Assembly: GCF_004364245.1 (NCBI RefSeq)
Contig: NZ_SOAV01000001.1
Coordinates: 682,001-746,000 of the forward strand
Length of the DNA: 64,000 nt
Direction of reading: 5' to 3'
Source: Streptomyces sp. BK208
GTDB taxonomy: Bacteria; Actinomycetota; Actinomycetes; Streptomycetales; Streptomycetaceae
How positions within the stretch are numbered: the stretch's first letter is position 1; the number at the start of each line of letters is the position of its first letter. The notes beneath the pieces are model-generated. The model made no database searches and was not told the origin of the DNA. It saw nothing but the letters and a program-made list of their open reading frames with translations. Below are positions 1 to 11,567 of the stretch, one piece after another. The position numbers and the translations under genes are program-made.

Positions 1-303
1 TCAGGTGAGCGGTGGCCCGGGCTCGGGGTTCGGCACGGGCTCGGGCCCCGGCGGGACCGGCGACGGCGAAGGACCCGGCGGTGTGGGCTGCGGGCCGGGA
101 CCCGGAGGCTGCGGGGTCGGCTCCGGACCGGGACCCGGAGGCTGCGGCGTGGGCTGCGGGCCTGGCCCCGGGGCCGGCGGCGGAGGGGTCGGCTCCGGGC
201 CGGGAACCGGCGGTGTCGCCGGGTCCGGGGCCGGCTGTGGCGGCTCCGGGGCCGGTCCTGGAGTGGGCCCCGGCGGGACGGGATCCGGATAAGGGTTCGT
301 CAT
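1..303 (-). CDS. Proline-rich low-complexity hypothetical protein
   Basis: The 100-residue product is almost entirely Pro, Gly, Glu, Gln and Thr, built on an irregular PGPGPEPTPQP-like repeat after the start MTNPYPDP. A GGAGGA ribosome site lies about 7 bases before the ATG, which is the main reason to accept the frame; the stop is at the very edge of the window. There is no signal peptide, membrane segment or recognisable domain. Such composition is often a surface or linker-like disordered region, but no function can be assigned. GC-rich repeats create spurious frames, so the call is only moderate. Confidence 0.45.
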   Translation of the reverse strand: MTNPYPDPVPPGPTPGPAPEPPQPAPDPATPPVPGPEPTPPPPAPGPGPQPTPQPPGPGPEPTPQPPGPGPQPTPPGPSPSPVPPGPEPVPNPEPGPPLT

Positions 304-380
304 GGCGCTGTCCTCCGGCCGGTCGGTCGACGTCGGCTCTCTCGACTTGTCCCCCGCCTACCCGAGGGCCGACGCCCCAC

Positions 381-1073
381 TCACTCGGCCGTACGATCTC
401 CCGCGCCCGAGTGCACCGGCGGGTCCGGGTGGCCCACACGGACCGCCGGCGCCGCGGCGGCGAGGCCCGGCCCGGGGCTGGCCAGCACGGGAACGCGGAC
501 CGTCGTGGTGTCCCGGGCGGGCGCCATGGACGCCTGGGCCAGGACGATCACGTCCGCGCCGGTCACCGAGTCGGCCGCCTCGGTCACCCGTCGCAGGTAT
601 CCGTCGGTGTCACCGGCCTCGAACCGCTGCCAGGCGCCGTCCACCAGCCGGGTCCGCACCTCCACGGGCCGGCCCGCGCGCCGGGCCTCCTCCTCGACCA
701 GTACCGCCGTAGGAGCGAGTGTGCTCTCCAGGGCGGCGAGGACGAGGACACGCGGACCGACGGCGACCGCCGTAGCGGCCATCGGCCGGTCGACACGCAG
801 TACCGGCACGCCGACGCCGGCCGCGGCTCCCGCTGCCTCGGCGACGCCGCCGATGGTGGAGCAGGTGCACAGCACGGCGCGCGCCCCGTCGGCCACCGCC
901 CGCCTCAGCAGGCTCGCGACGGTTCCGGCCACCGCGTCCGGCCCTTCGCCCCGCGCCCGCTCCAGCAGTCCGGCGTCGACGTGGTGCCGCAGCTCCAGCC
1001 CCGGGTGCGCCGCGTCGCGCAGCGCGTCGAAAACCGGGACGTGGACGGCTGAGGTGTGCAACAGCGCCAGCAC
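381..1073 (-). CDS. Asp/Glu racemase-family protein
   Basis: The 230-residue protein starts at a GTG preceded by a GAGGGGG ribosome site. It begins with a Rossmann-like strand (LALLHTSAVHVPVF) and carries CTCSTIGG at residues 69-75, the first catalytic-Cys loop of the Asp/Glu and hydantoin racemase superfamily. At the place where a second catalytic Cys is expected it reads VIVLAQASMAP, with no Cys. Family members with one Cys include decarboxylases, maleate isomerase-like and uncharacterised proteins, so racemase activity should not be assumed. It lies downstream of the panD-GNAT pair on the same strand, which hints at amino-acid metabolism but is not proof. Confidence 0.75.
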   Translation of the reverse strand: MLALLHTSAVHVPVFDALRDAAHPGLELRHHVDAGLLERARGEGPDAVAGTVASLLRRAVADGARAVLCTCSTIGGVAEAAGAAAGVGVPVLRVDRPMAATAVAVGPRVLVLAALESTLAPTAVLVEEEARRAGRPVEVRTRLVDGAWQRFEAGDTDGYLRRVTEAADSVTGADVIVLAQASMAPARDTTTVRVPVLASPGPGLAAAAPAVRVGHPDPPVHSGAGDRTAE

Positions 1074-1120
1074 GCGAGCCCCCTCGATCTCTGCCTTCCG
1101 CGGTCAGGTTCGCCTCGCGG

Positions 1121-1465
1121 TCAGAACAGCCCGGGATGCGCCACGAGCCACTCCTTGGCCGCGCGCAGCAGCTCCGGGTCGGCGGCGGGCGCCTCGTCCG
1201 GGTGACGCTCGGCCCACTTCACGACGTACGGGCACAGCGGGGCGACCGTGGTGCCCTCTCGCCGCGCGATCCCGTACAGCTCGCGGGCCAGGGAACCGGC
1301 GATGCCCCGGCCCTCGTGGGCCGGTTCGACGATCGTGTGGACGGGGACGAGTGCGCGTTCGGGGGCGTCGAGCACGAAGTACTCGATGCGCCCGACGACC
1401 TCTCCGGCGGCGACCGCCTCCAGCCGTCCGGCCGCCCGGTCGTCACGGATCTCGATGTCACTCAC
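1121..1465 (-). CDS. Small GNAT-family N-acetyltransferase
   Basis: This 114-residue protein resembles the short GNAT family typified by YidJ (COG2388): IEIRDDRAAGRLEAVAAGEVVGRIEYFVLD, then VHTIVEPAHEGRGIAGSLA, where EGRGIAGSL is the acetyl-CoA pyrophosphate loop, and CPYVVKWAERHPD near the C-terminus. I chose the second GTG because GAGGAG lies 7 bases upstream of it, while it is almost adjacent to the first GTG at 1471. It starts about 43 bases after the panD stop on the same strand and is probably cotranscribed with it. In enterobacteria a GNAT protein (PanZ) matures PanD; whether this one does so is speculative. Confidence 0.8.
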   Translation of the reverse strand: MSDIEIRDDRAAGRLEAVAAGEVVGRIEYFVLDAPERALVPVHTIVEPAHEGRGIAGSLARELYGIARREGTTVAPLCPYVVKWAERHPDEAPAADPELLRAAKEWLVAHPGLF

Positions 1466-1507
1466 GGCCACGCTCCTCGTCCCCGCGGGATCGCCGGGTC
1501 AGTACGG

Positions 1508-1927
1508 TCAGGCCGACACGGCCTGCGGGCTGCGCTCCTGGTCCGAGCCCGGCACCGGCTCGGACGCGTCGGCGCCCAGGGCGACGATACGGTTGTCACC
1601 GTCCACGTGCACGACCCGGGGCCGCAGCGACCGCGCCTCGGCGTCGGTGACCTGGGCGTAGCTGATGAGGATCACCAGATCACCGGGGTGCACGAGGTGA
1701 GCCGCGGCCCCGTTGATCCCGATCACCCCGGACCCCCGCTCCCCCTCGATGACGTACGTCTCGAGCCGGGCCCCGTTGGTGATGTCGACGATGTGCACGA
1801 GCTCACCGGGCAGCAGATCGGCGGCGTCCAGCAGATCGGCGTCGATGGTCACCGAGCCGACGTAGTGCAGGTCGGCCTGGGTGACGGTGGCGCGGTGGAT
1901 CTTGGACTTGAGGACAGTGCGCAGCAC
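1508..1927 (-). CDS. panD: Aspartate 1-decarboxylase (pyruvoyl enzyme)
   Basis: PanD decarboxylates L-aspartate to beta-alanine for pantothenate and CoA synthesis in the cytoplasm. The 139-residue sequence starts [29 protein letters not shown]; Gly24-Ser25 is the self-cleavage site that makes the pyruvoyl group. [13 protein letters not shown] and [22 protein letters not shown] segments match the family along its length. The GTG start follows an AGGAGT ribosome site. A GNAT gene follows closely. The promoter-leader region and first ten codons of this gene occur twice more in degraded form near 35.8 and 36.0 kb. Confidence 0.95.
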   Translation of the reverse strand: MLRTVLKSKIHRATVTQADLHYVGSVTIDADLLDAADLLPGELVHIVDITNGARLETYVIEGERGSGVIGINGAAAHLVHPGDLVILISYAQVTDAEARSLRPRVVHVDGDNRIVALGADASEPVPGSDQERSPQAVSA

Positions 1928-2002
1928 TTTCGACTCCTAGGTGACGGCTCCCCGCCGCTTTCTGCAGGTCAGGGGCGTCGTTCACTGTACACCGGCGCTC
2001 GT
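1928..2002 (-). promoter_or_regulatory. panD upstream leader, repeated elsewhere in the window
   Basis: On the minus strand the region reads GGTGTACAGT, then about 11 bases, CCCCTGACCTGCA, a GGGGAGCCGTC block and the AGGAGT ribosome site. The same blocks, in the same order and spacing, occur upstream of the truncated panD copies at about 35.8 kb. TACAGT could be a -10 element; this is inference. Conservation between copies marks the stretch as the likely promoter and 5' leader. Confidence 0.5.
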
Positions 2003-2058
2003 TGAACTCGAAGACTCTGAAGAAGATCGGCTTTACCCGGGCAAGAAGGCTCCTCGCC

Positions 2059-2415
2059 TGTGCTTCCGTGCAGACCAGGCCGCTGCATCAACGTCGCCCA
2101 CACATCCGCTGGAGCGCCTGTCTCCAGACTGGGCAAGGACCCATGCTGACCATATGCCGACTTACCTGACGACGCGCCAGGTTCGCACGTCGTCGAGCAC
2201 GGAGCCACCCCCGCGTCGGCCTGGAAGACGGGGCCGAAGGCGTGGTCCGGGACGCCGTCGTCCGTACAGTTCACCGACGGGACGTAGGTGCGAGTCCACT
2301 CCACCAGTTCCCGTTCGAACGGGCGGGTCGCCAGGGATCCGTTTCTCCTCGAACGGGTAACGGCTGCTGTGCCGCTCATTGATGACCGGATGCACCGCGG
2401 CGAGGTCGCTGTTTC
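2059..2415 (-). pseudogene. Degraded Acg-type nitroreductase
   Basis: Two overlapping minus-strand frames hold pieces of one protein family. From about 2413 to 2315 the frame reads DLAAVHPVINERHSSRYPFE, a hallmark of the Acg (Rv2032-like) FMN nitroreductases. From about 2319 a different frame reads ELVEWTRT, then DDGVPDHAFGP, and near 2100 a weak APADVWATLMQR resembling the family's DWLRAGQALQR helix. The N-terminal third is missing and at least one frameshift or deletion separates the parts. Acg proteins belong to the mycobacterial DosR regulon, which fits the neighbourhood. No intact start or complete frame exists. Confidence 0.75.
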
Positions 2416-2594
2416 CCCCCTCCCGGGCCGGATCACGTGTTCGTCGGGTGGTGGTCGAACGTTCACCGGTAGTCGTCTCCTCGGTCCGTTCGCCACCGGT
2501 CGGGGACTGGCTCGTTGCCCGGCCGTCGTTGCCTCCGCGGGTGTGACTGGCGCCGCCACCGTCGCTGTCTGCGAGCACCGCCACGGGGTCGGTG

Positions 2595-3293
2595 TCACGG
2601 CCCGCTCGGCTGTTCGGCCGCCAGGTCGGGCTCCAGTGCCGGCCGGTGGCGGGGCCCGGCCAGCTCGCAGCGGACGTCGACCACGCCCTCGACCGAGCGC
2701 ACCAGCCGTTCGACCAGTGGGACGACCGAGGTGTCGCGCACCCGTCCGGTCAGTGTGACCACGCCCTCGTGGGCCTCGACCTGGACCGGACCGATACCGT
2801 CTGGCAGTCGGCCGCCGACGACCTCGTGCCGGACCTCCTCAGCAATCTCCGGGTCGGGCCGAAGAAAGACCCTGAGCAGATCGCCACGGCTCACGATCCC
2901 CTGCAGCACGCCGTCGGCGCCGACGACGGGCAGGCGTTTGACTCCACGCCGAGCCATGACGCGGGCAGCCCCGGGCAGGGTCTCGTCGGGGCGTGCCGTG
3001 ACAGCGGGGGACGTCATCAGGTCCGTCGCCATCACGCCTCGCGCCTTGTCGTGGGCCAGGACGGGCCCGGTCCTCGGGTGCACATCCTGGTCGCTGTCGC
3101 GGAGTTCCTCCTTGCGCAGCAGGTCGGCCTCGGAAACGACGCCGACCACCCGGTTCACCTCGTCGATGACGGGGAGGGCACTGATCCGCTGCGTTCGCAT
3201 GGTCCGCACGATGTCCTTGAACCCGGCCCCGGCGGCCAGCGCCACGACGGAACGGGTCATGACGTCACTCACGGTGTAGACGGAGCCGTACAT
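2595..3293 (-). CDS. CBS-CBS-BON domain protein
   Basis: The 232-residue protein has two CBS domains (about residues 5-60 and 85-150: VSDVMTRSVVAL, PVIDEVNRVVGVVSEADLL, ATDLMTSPAVTA, RLPVVGADGVLQGIVSRGDLL) and a C-terminal BON domain (VQVEAHEGVVTLTGRVRD). CBS pairs usually bind adenosine ligands; BON domains bind membrane lipids or partner proteins. The ATG after GGAGGA was preferred over an upstream extension that lacks coding character. The gene is a paralogue of the one at 10295-10975. A DosR-like palindrome sits 72 bases upstream, so low-oxygen induction is likely. Confidence 0.92.
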   Translation of the reverse strand: MYGSVYTVSDVMTRSVVALAAGAGFKDIVRTMRTQRISALPVIDEVNRVVGVVSEADLLRKEELRDSDQDVHPRTGPVLAHDKARGVMATDLMTSPAVTARPDETLPGAARVMARRGVKRLPVVGADGVLQGIVSRGDLLRVFLRPDPEIAEEVRHEVVGGRLPDGIGPVQVEAHEGVVTLTGRVRDTSVVPLVERLVRSVEGVVDVRCELAGPRHRPALEPDLAAEQPSGP

Positions 3294-3364
3294 CGCTTCC
3301 TCCCGCGCGTATGTGGGCGGCGTTCTCACATGTCCAGGATGGGCTCTGTCGCTTGGGCCGGCAT

Positions 3365-3378
3365 GGGCCGAACGGTCC
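3365..3378. promoter_or_regulatory. DosR/OsdR-like box upstream of CBS-BON gene
   Basis: The site GGGCCGAACGGTCC is a 6-2-6 inverted repeat with one mismatch, 72 bases before the CBS-BON start. It matches the consensus GGGCCG-NN-CGGCCC seen at other island promoters. Confidence 0.55.
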
Positions 3379-3499
3379 GTCCCGCGGGGCCGTCCTTCCC
3401 GCACCGTCAAGAGCGGCACGATCGGCGGACTGTCGTGACCCGCGCCTACCACCACCGACAGGCCTCGCCTGCTCCGTCGCTCGACGGCCCGGAGGGTGG

Positions 3500-4249
3500 T
3501 CAGTACGCGGCAGCGCCCCGTTGTCGGAACACCTCACGGACCCGCACCGTCAGAGCGGGGTCGGGTACTGGCGTGTCCCACATGGGGAACGGGATGCCGA
3601 GTTTCCGGTACTTCGGTGCTCCGAGTTTGTGGAACGGCAGGACGTCGACGCGTTCGGCACTGCGCAGCCCGGCGACGAACCGGGCCAGAGCGTCCACTGC
3701 CCTCAGGTCGTCGGTCCACCCCGGCACCAGCACGTACCGGATCCACATGCGCACGCCGAGCCGGTCCAGGCGCTTGGCAAATGTCAGGGTAGGGGTGAGG
3801 TCGCCGCCGGTCAGTGCGCGGTAGACGTCGGCGTCGAAGGACTTGATGTCCAGCAGTACGAGGTCCGTGTCCCCGACAAGGGCGTCGTCGGCTCGGGCGC
3901 CCAGGAGCCCGGACGTGTCGAGGGCCGTGTGCAGGCCGCCTTCCTTGCAGCAGCGCAGGACGGCCGCCGTGAAGGCCGGCTGGAGGAGGGGCTCTCCCCC
4001 GCTGATGGTCATCCCTCCCCCGGCCGTGGTGACGAAAGCGCGGTATTCGCCGATCTTCCGCATCATCTCGTCGACCGTCACCTCCCGGCCGTCCCGCATG
4101 TGCCAGGTGTCGGGATTGGCGCAGTACAGGCAGCGCAGCGGGCAGCCGCTGACGAAGAGGACGAAGCGGGTTCCTGGGCCGTCCACGCCGGTGGACAGGT
4201 CCCAGGAGTGGATCCGGCCGATGACCGCTCCCTTGGTCATGGCGCTCAC
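3500..4249 (-). CDS. pflA: Pyruvate formate-lyase activating enzyme (radical SAM)
   Basis: This 249-residue protein installs the glycyl radical on pyruvate formate-lyase using S-adenosylmethionine and a 4Fe-4S cluster. The cluster motif CxxxCxxC is Cys36, Cys40, Cys43 ([13 protein letters not shown]), followed by [15 protein letters not shown], the SAM-binding GGE motif, and DTSGLL and LLDIKSFD strands. The GTG start overlaps the stop of the pflB-like gene by four bases (GTGA), implying translational coupling; an ATG three codons later is an alternative. The pairing of activase and lyase confirms the substrate. Confidence 0.95.
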   Translation of the reverse strand: MSAMTKGAVIGRIHSWDLSTGVDGPGTRFVLFVSGCPLRCLYCANPDTWHMRDGREVTVDEMMRKIGEYRAFVTTAGGGMTISGGEPLLQPAFTAAVLRCCKEGGLHTALDTSGLLGARADDALVGDTDLVLLDIKSFDADVYRALTGGDLTPTLTFAKRLDRLGVRMWIRYVLVPGWTDDLRAVDALARFVAGLRSAERVDVLPFHKLGAPKYRKLGIPFPMWDTPVPDPALTVRVREVFRQRGAAAY

Positions 4250-6504
4250 AGCGATCCGTGGAAGGTGCGGCCGATGACGTCGAGTTGCTGTTCACGGGTC
4301 AGGCGGACGAAGTTGACGGCGTAGCCGGACACGCGGATCGTGAGGTCGGGGTACTTGTCGGGGTTTTCCATGGCGTCCTCGAGCGTCGATCGGTCCAGCA
4401 CGTTGACGTTCATGTGGAAGCCTCCGGCCGTCGTGTAGGCGTCGAGGATGCCGACGAGGTTGTCCTGGCGCTCGTCGGGGACGTGGCCCAGTCCTTCGGG
4501 TGTCACCGTCGCCGTCAGGGAGATGCCGTCGCGGGCTTGGTCGTAGGGCAGTTTCGCGAGGGACAGCGCGGCGGCGGCGAGCCCGTGCCGGTCCCGGCCG
4601 TTCGTCGGGTTGGCGCCGGGCGCGAAAGGCTGCCCGGCCCGGCGGCCGTCCGGCGTGTTGCCCGTGTGCTTGCCGTACACGACGTTGGAGGTGATGGTCA
4701 GCACGGACTGGGTGTGCTCGGCATCGCGGTAGGTGGGGTGCCTGCGCGCCTTGGCCATGAACGTCTTCACGAGGTCGACGGCCAGGGTGTCGGCGCGGTC
4801 GTCGTTGTTGCCGTATGCCGGGAAGTCGCCTTCGGTCCGGTAGTCCACGGCGAGTCCGCTCGGGTCCCGGATGATCCGGACCCGGGCGTACTTGACCGCG
4901 GACAGGCTGTCCGCAGCGACCGACAGGCCGGCGATGCCGCAGGCCATGAAGCGGTGCACCGGGTGGTCGTGCAGGGCCATCTCGATGCGTTCGTAGGCGT
5001 ACTTGTCGTGCATGTAGTGGATGACGTTGAGCGCGTTCACGTAGGTCTCGGCGAGCCAGTCGAGGACGCGGTCGTAAGCGGCGGTCAGCTGACCGTATTC
5101 GAGGTACTCGCCGGTCAGAGGTGGCATCTCGGGGGTCACCTGTTCCCCGGTCATCTCGTCCCGGCCGCCGTTGACGGCGTACAGCAGTGCCTTGGCGACG
5201 TTGACCCGGGCTCCGAAGAACTGCATCTGCCTGCCCACGGCCATGGCGGACACGCAGCAGGCGATGGCGGTGTCGTCACCGGTGCGCGGTCGCATCAGAT
5301 CGTCGGACTCGTACTGCACGGCGCTCGTGTCGATCGAGGCCTGTGCGCAGAAGCGCTTGAAGCCGACCGGCAACCGCGGCGACCACAGCACGGTCAGGTT
5401 GGGTTCCGGCGCCGGGCCGAGGTTGTAGAGAGTCCGCAGGAAGCGGAACGAGGTGCGGGTGACCAGCGGCCGTCCGTCGTTGCCGACGCCGCCGATGGAC
5501 TCCGTCACCCAGGTGGGGTCACCGGAGAACAGCGCGTCGTATTCAGGGGTGCGCAGGAAGCGGACGATGCGCAGTTTGATGACGAAGTCGTCGACCAGTT
5601 CCTGGGCCTGGCTCTCGTCCAGGCGGCCCTCATCGAGGTCGCGCTGGAGGTAGACGTCCAGGAAGGTCGACGTGCGGCCCAGCGACATCGCTGCGCCGTT
5701 CTGCTCCTTCACAGCGGCCAGGTAGCCCAGGTAGAGCCACTGCACCGCCTCGTGGGCGCTCCGCGCGGGACGGGAGACGTCGCAGCCGTAGCCGGCCGCC
5801 ATCTCGGTCAGCTCGCCGAGCGCTCTGTGCTGCTCGGCCAGTTCTTCCCGGTCGCGGATGACGTCCTGGGTGGAGGGCAGCGCGTCCAGGCGGGCGCGTT
5901 CGCCGCGCTTCGCCTCGGTGAGGCGGTCGGTGCCGTAGAGGGCCACCCGGCGATAGTCGCCGATGATGCGGCCACGGCCGTAGGAATCGGGCAGTCCGGT
6001 GATGATGCCGACGCGGCGGGCGGTGCGCATCGCGGGTGTGTAGGCGTCGAACACACCGTCGTTGTGGGTTTTGCGGTAGGTGCCGAAGACCTTGGTGACG
6101 AACGGGTCGGGCTCGTAGCCGTAGGCCCGCAGACCGCTCTCCACCACGCGCAGGCCGCCGGCGGGCATGATCGCCCGCTTGAGCGGGCGGTCGGTCTGGA
6201 GGCCGACGATCAGCTCGCGCTCCCGGTCGATGTAGCCGGGGGCGTGTGAGGTGATCGTGGAGGGAGTGGCGGTGTCCACGTCGAGGACGCCCTTGCGGCG
6301 TTCCTCGGGGAACAGCGCCGTCACCTTCGTCCAGAGGGCACCGGTGCGCTCCGTGGGGCCGGTGAGGAAGTCCGCGGTGCCGTCGTAGGGCGTGTAGTTC
6401 GCCTGGACGAAGTCGCGGACGTCGATGCGCTCGCGCCACCCGCTCCCGGCGAATCCCCGCCAGGCGTCGGTGACCGGGCCTGCTGCTGTCGCCGTCGCGG
6501 TCAT
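4246..6504 (-). CDS. pflB: Formate C-acetyltransferase (pyruvate formate-lyase)
   Basis: The 752-residue glycyl radical enzyme converts pyruvate and CoA to acetyl-CoA and formate without oxygen. The active-site pair is Cys416-Cys417 ([12 protein letters not shown]) and the radical loop is RVSGYAVNF with Gly727, in the usual place near the C-terminus. Length and motifs match true PFL rather than diol dehydratases. The ATG is preceded by GGAAGGA. The gene is cotranscribed with its activase and is divergent from the dikinase gene across a 312-base region with a DosR-like box. The radical form is destroyed by oxygen, so expression only makes sense in microaerobic or anoxic conditions, unusual for a streptomycete-like host. 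Confidence 0.95.
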   Translation of the reverse strand: MTATATAAGPVTDAWRGFAGSGWRERIDVRDFVQANYTPYDGTADFLTGPTERTGALWTKVTALFPEERRKGVLDVDTATPSTITSHAPGYIDRERELIVGLQTDRPLKRAIMPAGGLRVVESGLRAYGYEPDPFVTKVFGTYRKTHNDGVFDAYTPAMRTARRVGIITGLPDSYGRGRIIGDYRRVALYGTDRLTEAKRGERARLDALPSTQDVIRDREELAEQHRALGELTEMAAGYGCDVSRPARSAHEAVQWLYLGYLAAVKEQNGAAMSLGRTSTFLDVYLQRDLDEGRLDESQAQELVDDFVIKLRIVRFLRTPEYDALFSGDPTWVTESIGGVGNDGRPLVTRTSFRFLRTLYNLGPAPEPNLTVLWSPRLPVGFKRFCAQASIDTSAVQYESDDLMRPRTGDDTAIACCVSAMAVGRQMQFFGARVNVAKALLYAVNGGRDEMTGEQVTPEMPPLTGEYLEYGQLTAAYDRVLDWLAETYVNALNVIHYMHDKYAYERIEMALHDHPVHRFMACGIAGLSVAADSLSAVKYARVRIIRDPSGLAVDYRTEGDFPAYGNNDDRADTLAVDLVKTFMAKARRHPTYRDAEHTQSVLTITSNVVYGKHTGNTPDGRRAGQPFAPGANPTNGRDRHGLAAAALSLAKLPYDQARDGISLTATVTPEGLGHVPDERQDNLVGILDAYTTAGGFHMNVNVLDRSTLEDAMENPDKYPDLTIRVSGYAVNFVRLTREQQLDVIGRTFHGSL

Positions 6505-6816
6505 CACGGGTCCTTCCCTCGATGGGTCCCTCACCGTCCATGCTGGTCCTCGGTCGTGCCCTCGAGGAGTGCCGGCCGGCATACCTTCACGTGCCGGCCG
6601 GCCCAAGGCGTCGGGACGTACGGCCCTCCCCGCGGCCCCGGTGCATCCTGCGGTGGAGCCGTTACCGCCGGGTGTCGGCCGGTCGGCGGCAGGGCCGACC
6701 GGCCCGCCTTTCCGGGACCGGTCGACCTCGCACCGGACCGGTCGGTGGAGGGACGCTGGAAACGGCACACCGTGCTGGCACCGGCACACAGTCCTCCGAG
6801 CCGAGGAGCGGGCGTC
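6505..6816. promoter_or_regulatory. Divergent pflB/ppdK promoter region with perfect DosR-like box
   Basis: This 312-base gap separates the divergent lyase and dikinase genes and holds no gene. At 6692-6705 it has GGGCCGACCGGCCC, a perfect 6-2-6 inverted repeat, 112 bases before the dikinase start and 188 bases before the lyase start. Further GGACCGGTCG-like repeats lie at 6714-6748 and may be weaker sites. Confidence 0.6.
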
Positions 6817-9522
<2,706 letters not shown>

Positions 9523-9634
9523 GGCGGACACGCCGTCGCGGCCCCGTCGGGGCGGCATCCCTTCGACGACGGACAGTCCCGCGCGGCAGTGCGTCGCCGA
9601 TGTCGTTCTGAACCCGTTTCACCGGTGCGTGTCA

Positions 9635-9648
9635 GGGCCGAACGGCCA
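9635..9648. promoter_or_regulatory. DosR/OsdR-like box
   Basis: GGGCCGAACGGCCA is a 6-2-6 inverted repeat with one mismatch, about 150 bases before the cyclic-nucleotide-binding gene at 9798. The rest of the 275-base gap after the dikinase gene shows no gene. Confidence 0.5.
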
Positions 9649-9797
9649 GCGATCGGGCCCGGACAGCCCATCGCTTCCGGCTTCGGACGGGACCAGCCTG
9701 GAATCAGCGAGGGACGCGCCACCCGGTTCACGTCCGGGTCGCAGGCACCATTGCACGTTGCCTGGCCGCGTGCCCCGAGAAATAGGGAGCGGCAACC

Positions 9798-10256
9798 ATG
9801 ACCTCCACCACCACACTGACCGCGGGCCTCCCGGTCGAACACCGTGAACGGCTGATGCGAGTCGCCCGCGAGGTGTCCTACGCGGCAGGCGCGCGACTGT
9901 TCGAGGAGGGCGGGCGCGCCGACCGGTTCTGGATCGTCCGCACCGGCACCGTCACCCTCGACCTCCACGTCCCCGGCCGTAGGGCCGCCGTCATCGAGTC
10001 GTTGGGCCACGGAGAAATGGTCGGCTGGTCCTGGCACTTCCCGCCCTACCTGTGGCATCTGGGCGCCGAGGCGATGACACCGGTGCGGGCCTGGGAGCTC
10101 GACGCCGAGGCCGTCCGTGCCCTGTGTGCCCAGGATCCGGCTTTCGGCCGTGCGGTCGCCACCTGGGTCGGCGACGTCGTCGCCCACCGACTGCACGCCG
10201 CCCGGATCCGGCTGCTCGACCTGTACGGCCCGCACGGAAGCGGAGTGCTCCTGTGA
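9798..10256 (+). CDS. Cyclic nucleotide-binding domain protein without HTH
   Basis: The 152-residue protein is a single Crp-type beta-roll: ARLFEEGGRADRFWIVRTGTVTLDLHVPGRRAAVIESLGHGEMVGWSWHF, followed by a helix. There is no DNA-binding domain, so it is probably a small-molecule sensor or partner protein rather than a regulator. The ATG follows a GGGAG site. It sits 38 bases before a CBS-BON gene on the same strand, suggesting one operon of two nucleotide-sensing proteins. The ligand cannot be predicted from the sequence. Confidence 0.85.
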   Translation: MTSTTTLTAGLPVEHRERLMRVAREVSYAAGARLFEEGGRADRFWIVRTGTVTLDLHVPGRRAAVIESLGHGEMVGWSWHFPPYLWHLGAEAMTPVRAWELDAEAVRALCAQDPAFGRAVATWVGDVVAHRLHAARIRLLDLYGPHGSGVLL

Positions 10257-10294
10257 CCTGGGCACATCGCCCGTATCCCGAGAGGAGGAACACC

Positions 10295-10975
10295 ATGCTG
10301 TACGGCAGCCCGCGCGTCGTGAAAGACGTCATGACGCACACCGCCGTGGCCGTCGGCCGCGACGCACCGTTCAAGGACATCGTCACCCTCATGCAGCAGT
10401 GGAAGGTCAGCGCTCTGCCCGTGCTCGCGGGCGAGGGCCGCGTCGTCGGCGTCGTCTCGGAAGCCGACCTGCTGCCCAAGGAGGAGTTCCGCGACAGCGA
10501 CCCGGACCGGTTCACCCAGATGCGCCGCCTGGCCGACCTGGCCAAGGCAGGCGGGCTGACGGCCGCCGACGTGATGTCCGCGCCGGCCGTCACCGTCCAC
10601 CCCGACGCCACGCTGGCGGAAGCGGCCCGCATCATGGCTCAGCGGAGGGTCAAGCGCCTGCCGGTGGTCAATTCCGAGGGTCTGCTGGAGGGCGTCGTGA
10701 GCCGGGGTGACCTGCTGCGCGTCTTCCTGCGCCCGGACGAGGAGATCGCCGAGGAGGTCGATCGCGACATCGTGCCGCTCCTCTTCCCGGCTCCCTCTCA
10801 GTCTGTCCGGGTGGCCGTCTCCGACGGCGTGGTCACCCTCACCGGTCCGTTCCGGGACACCTCCCTGGTTCCCATCGCCAATCGTCTGGTCCGGGCCGTG
10901 GAAGGCGTCGTCGCCGCCGAGTGCCGGGTGGAGCGCGACGGGCCCCGTGAGACCGTCACAGCTGCTCAGCCCTGA
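10295..10975 (+). CDS. CBS-CBS-BON domain protein (paralogue)
   Basis: The 226-residue product matches the protein at 2595-3293 throughout: MLYGSPRVVKDVMTHTAVAV, PVLAGEGRVVGVVSEADLLPKEEF, VMSAPAVTVHPDATL, RLPVVNSEGLLEGVVSRGDLLRVFLRPDEEIAEE, then the BON domain VRVAVSDGVVTLTGPFRD. An AGGAGG site lies just before the ATG. It follows the cyclic-nucleotide-binding gene and ends convergent with the PPOX gene. Two such paralogues in one island suggest sensing of adenylate charge at the membrane, though this is inference. Confidence 0.92.
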   Translation: MLYGSPRVVKDVMTHTAVAVGRDAPFKDIVTLMQQWKVSALPVLAGEGRVVGVVSEADLLPKEEFRDSDPDRFTQMRRLADLAKAGGLTAADVMSAPAVTVHPDATLAEAARIMAQRRVKRLPVVNSEGLLEGVVSRGDLLRVFLRPDEEIAEEVDRDIVPLLFPAPSQSVRVAVSDGVVTLTGPFRDTSLVPIANRLVRAVEGVVAAECRVERDGPRETVTAAQP

Positions 10976-11080
10976 CAAGACCGGCTGGGACGTGCGCGGC
11001 GGACACACGCGGCGTCCGACCGCGCACACCCGTACTCGGTAGGCGGTGCGCGCCGACCGGCTGGCCTTCGCCGACGCCGC

Positions 11081-11521
11081 TCAAGGTGCCACGGACACTT
11101 CGCACATGGATCGCCCGCCCGGGAGTTCGCGTCCGGTGACCAGTTCGGGCTCGATGCGGACGAAGACCTCGTCCGGCCAGGCCACCCACGAGCGGAGACC
11201 GCTCCGTGTCAGCCGGTCGTGATCGGTGGAGTCGGTCACCACGGAAGCGAGCCCGGTGACGACGACGCTCCAGCCCGCGTGCGCCGCCGCATCGAACGCG
11301 TCCCCCTCGAAGGCGACCACGGCCCCGTCGACGGCGCGGACCATCTCGGACGATGCCGAGGTACGCAACAGCACGGTGCCGTCCGGCTCCAGCAGGAAGT
11401 TGACCGGCAGGACGGCCGGCAGAGCGTCGCGGGTGAAGATGACACGGCCCACGTCGGCCTGCGACAGCCGCCTCAGGCACTCCTGCCGGCTCAGTTCCCG
11501 GAACCCGTCGTTGCGGTACAT
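11081..11521 (-). CDS. Pyridoxamine 5'-phosphate oxidase-like split-barrel flavoprotein
   Basis: The 146-residue protein has the FMN split-barrel pattern of the PPOX family used in DosR-type regulons: LSRQECLRRLSQADVGRVIFTRDALPAVLPVNFLLEPDGTVLLRT, VVAFEGDAFD, and GWSVVVTGLASVV. Such proteins bind FMN, F420 or heme and are not necessarily pyridoxine enzymes. It starts 46 bases after the alcohol dehydrogenase stop on the same strand, so the two probably form an operon. The ribosome site is weak (GGCGGG). Confidence 0.85.
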   Translation of the reverse strand: MYRNDGFRELSRQECLRRLSQADVGRVIFTRDALPAVLPVNFLLEPDGTVLLRTSASSEMVRAVDGAVVAFEGDAFDAAAHAGWSVVVTGLASVVTDSTDHDRLTRSGLRSWVAWPDEVFVRIEPELVTGRELPGGRSMCEVSVAP

Positions 11522-11567
11522 CAGCCCGCCGTCTCTCGCTCGTGGGTCTCGTGCGGAACGGGCCGTG

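Noticed and set aside
2143..2170. ATGCTGACCAT string shared with about 35672
   Set aside because: Too short and not placed equivalently relative to the panD copies to be called an attachment-site pair; kept only as a comment on the junction.
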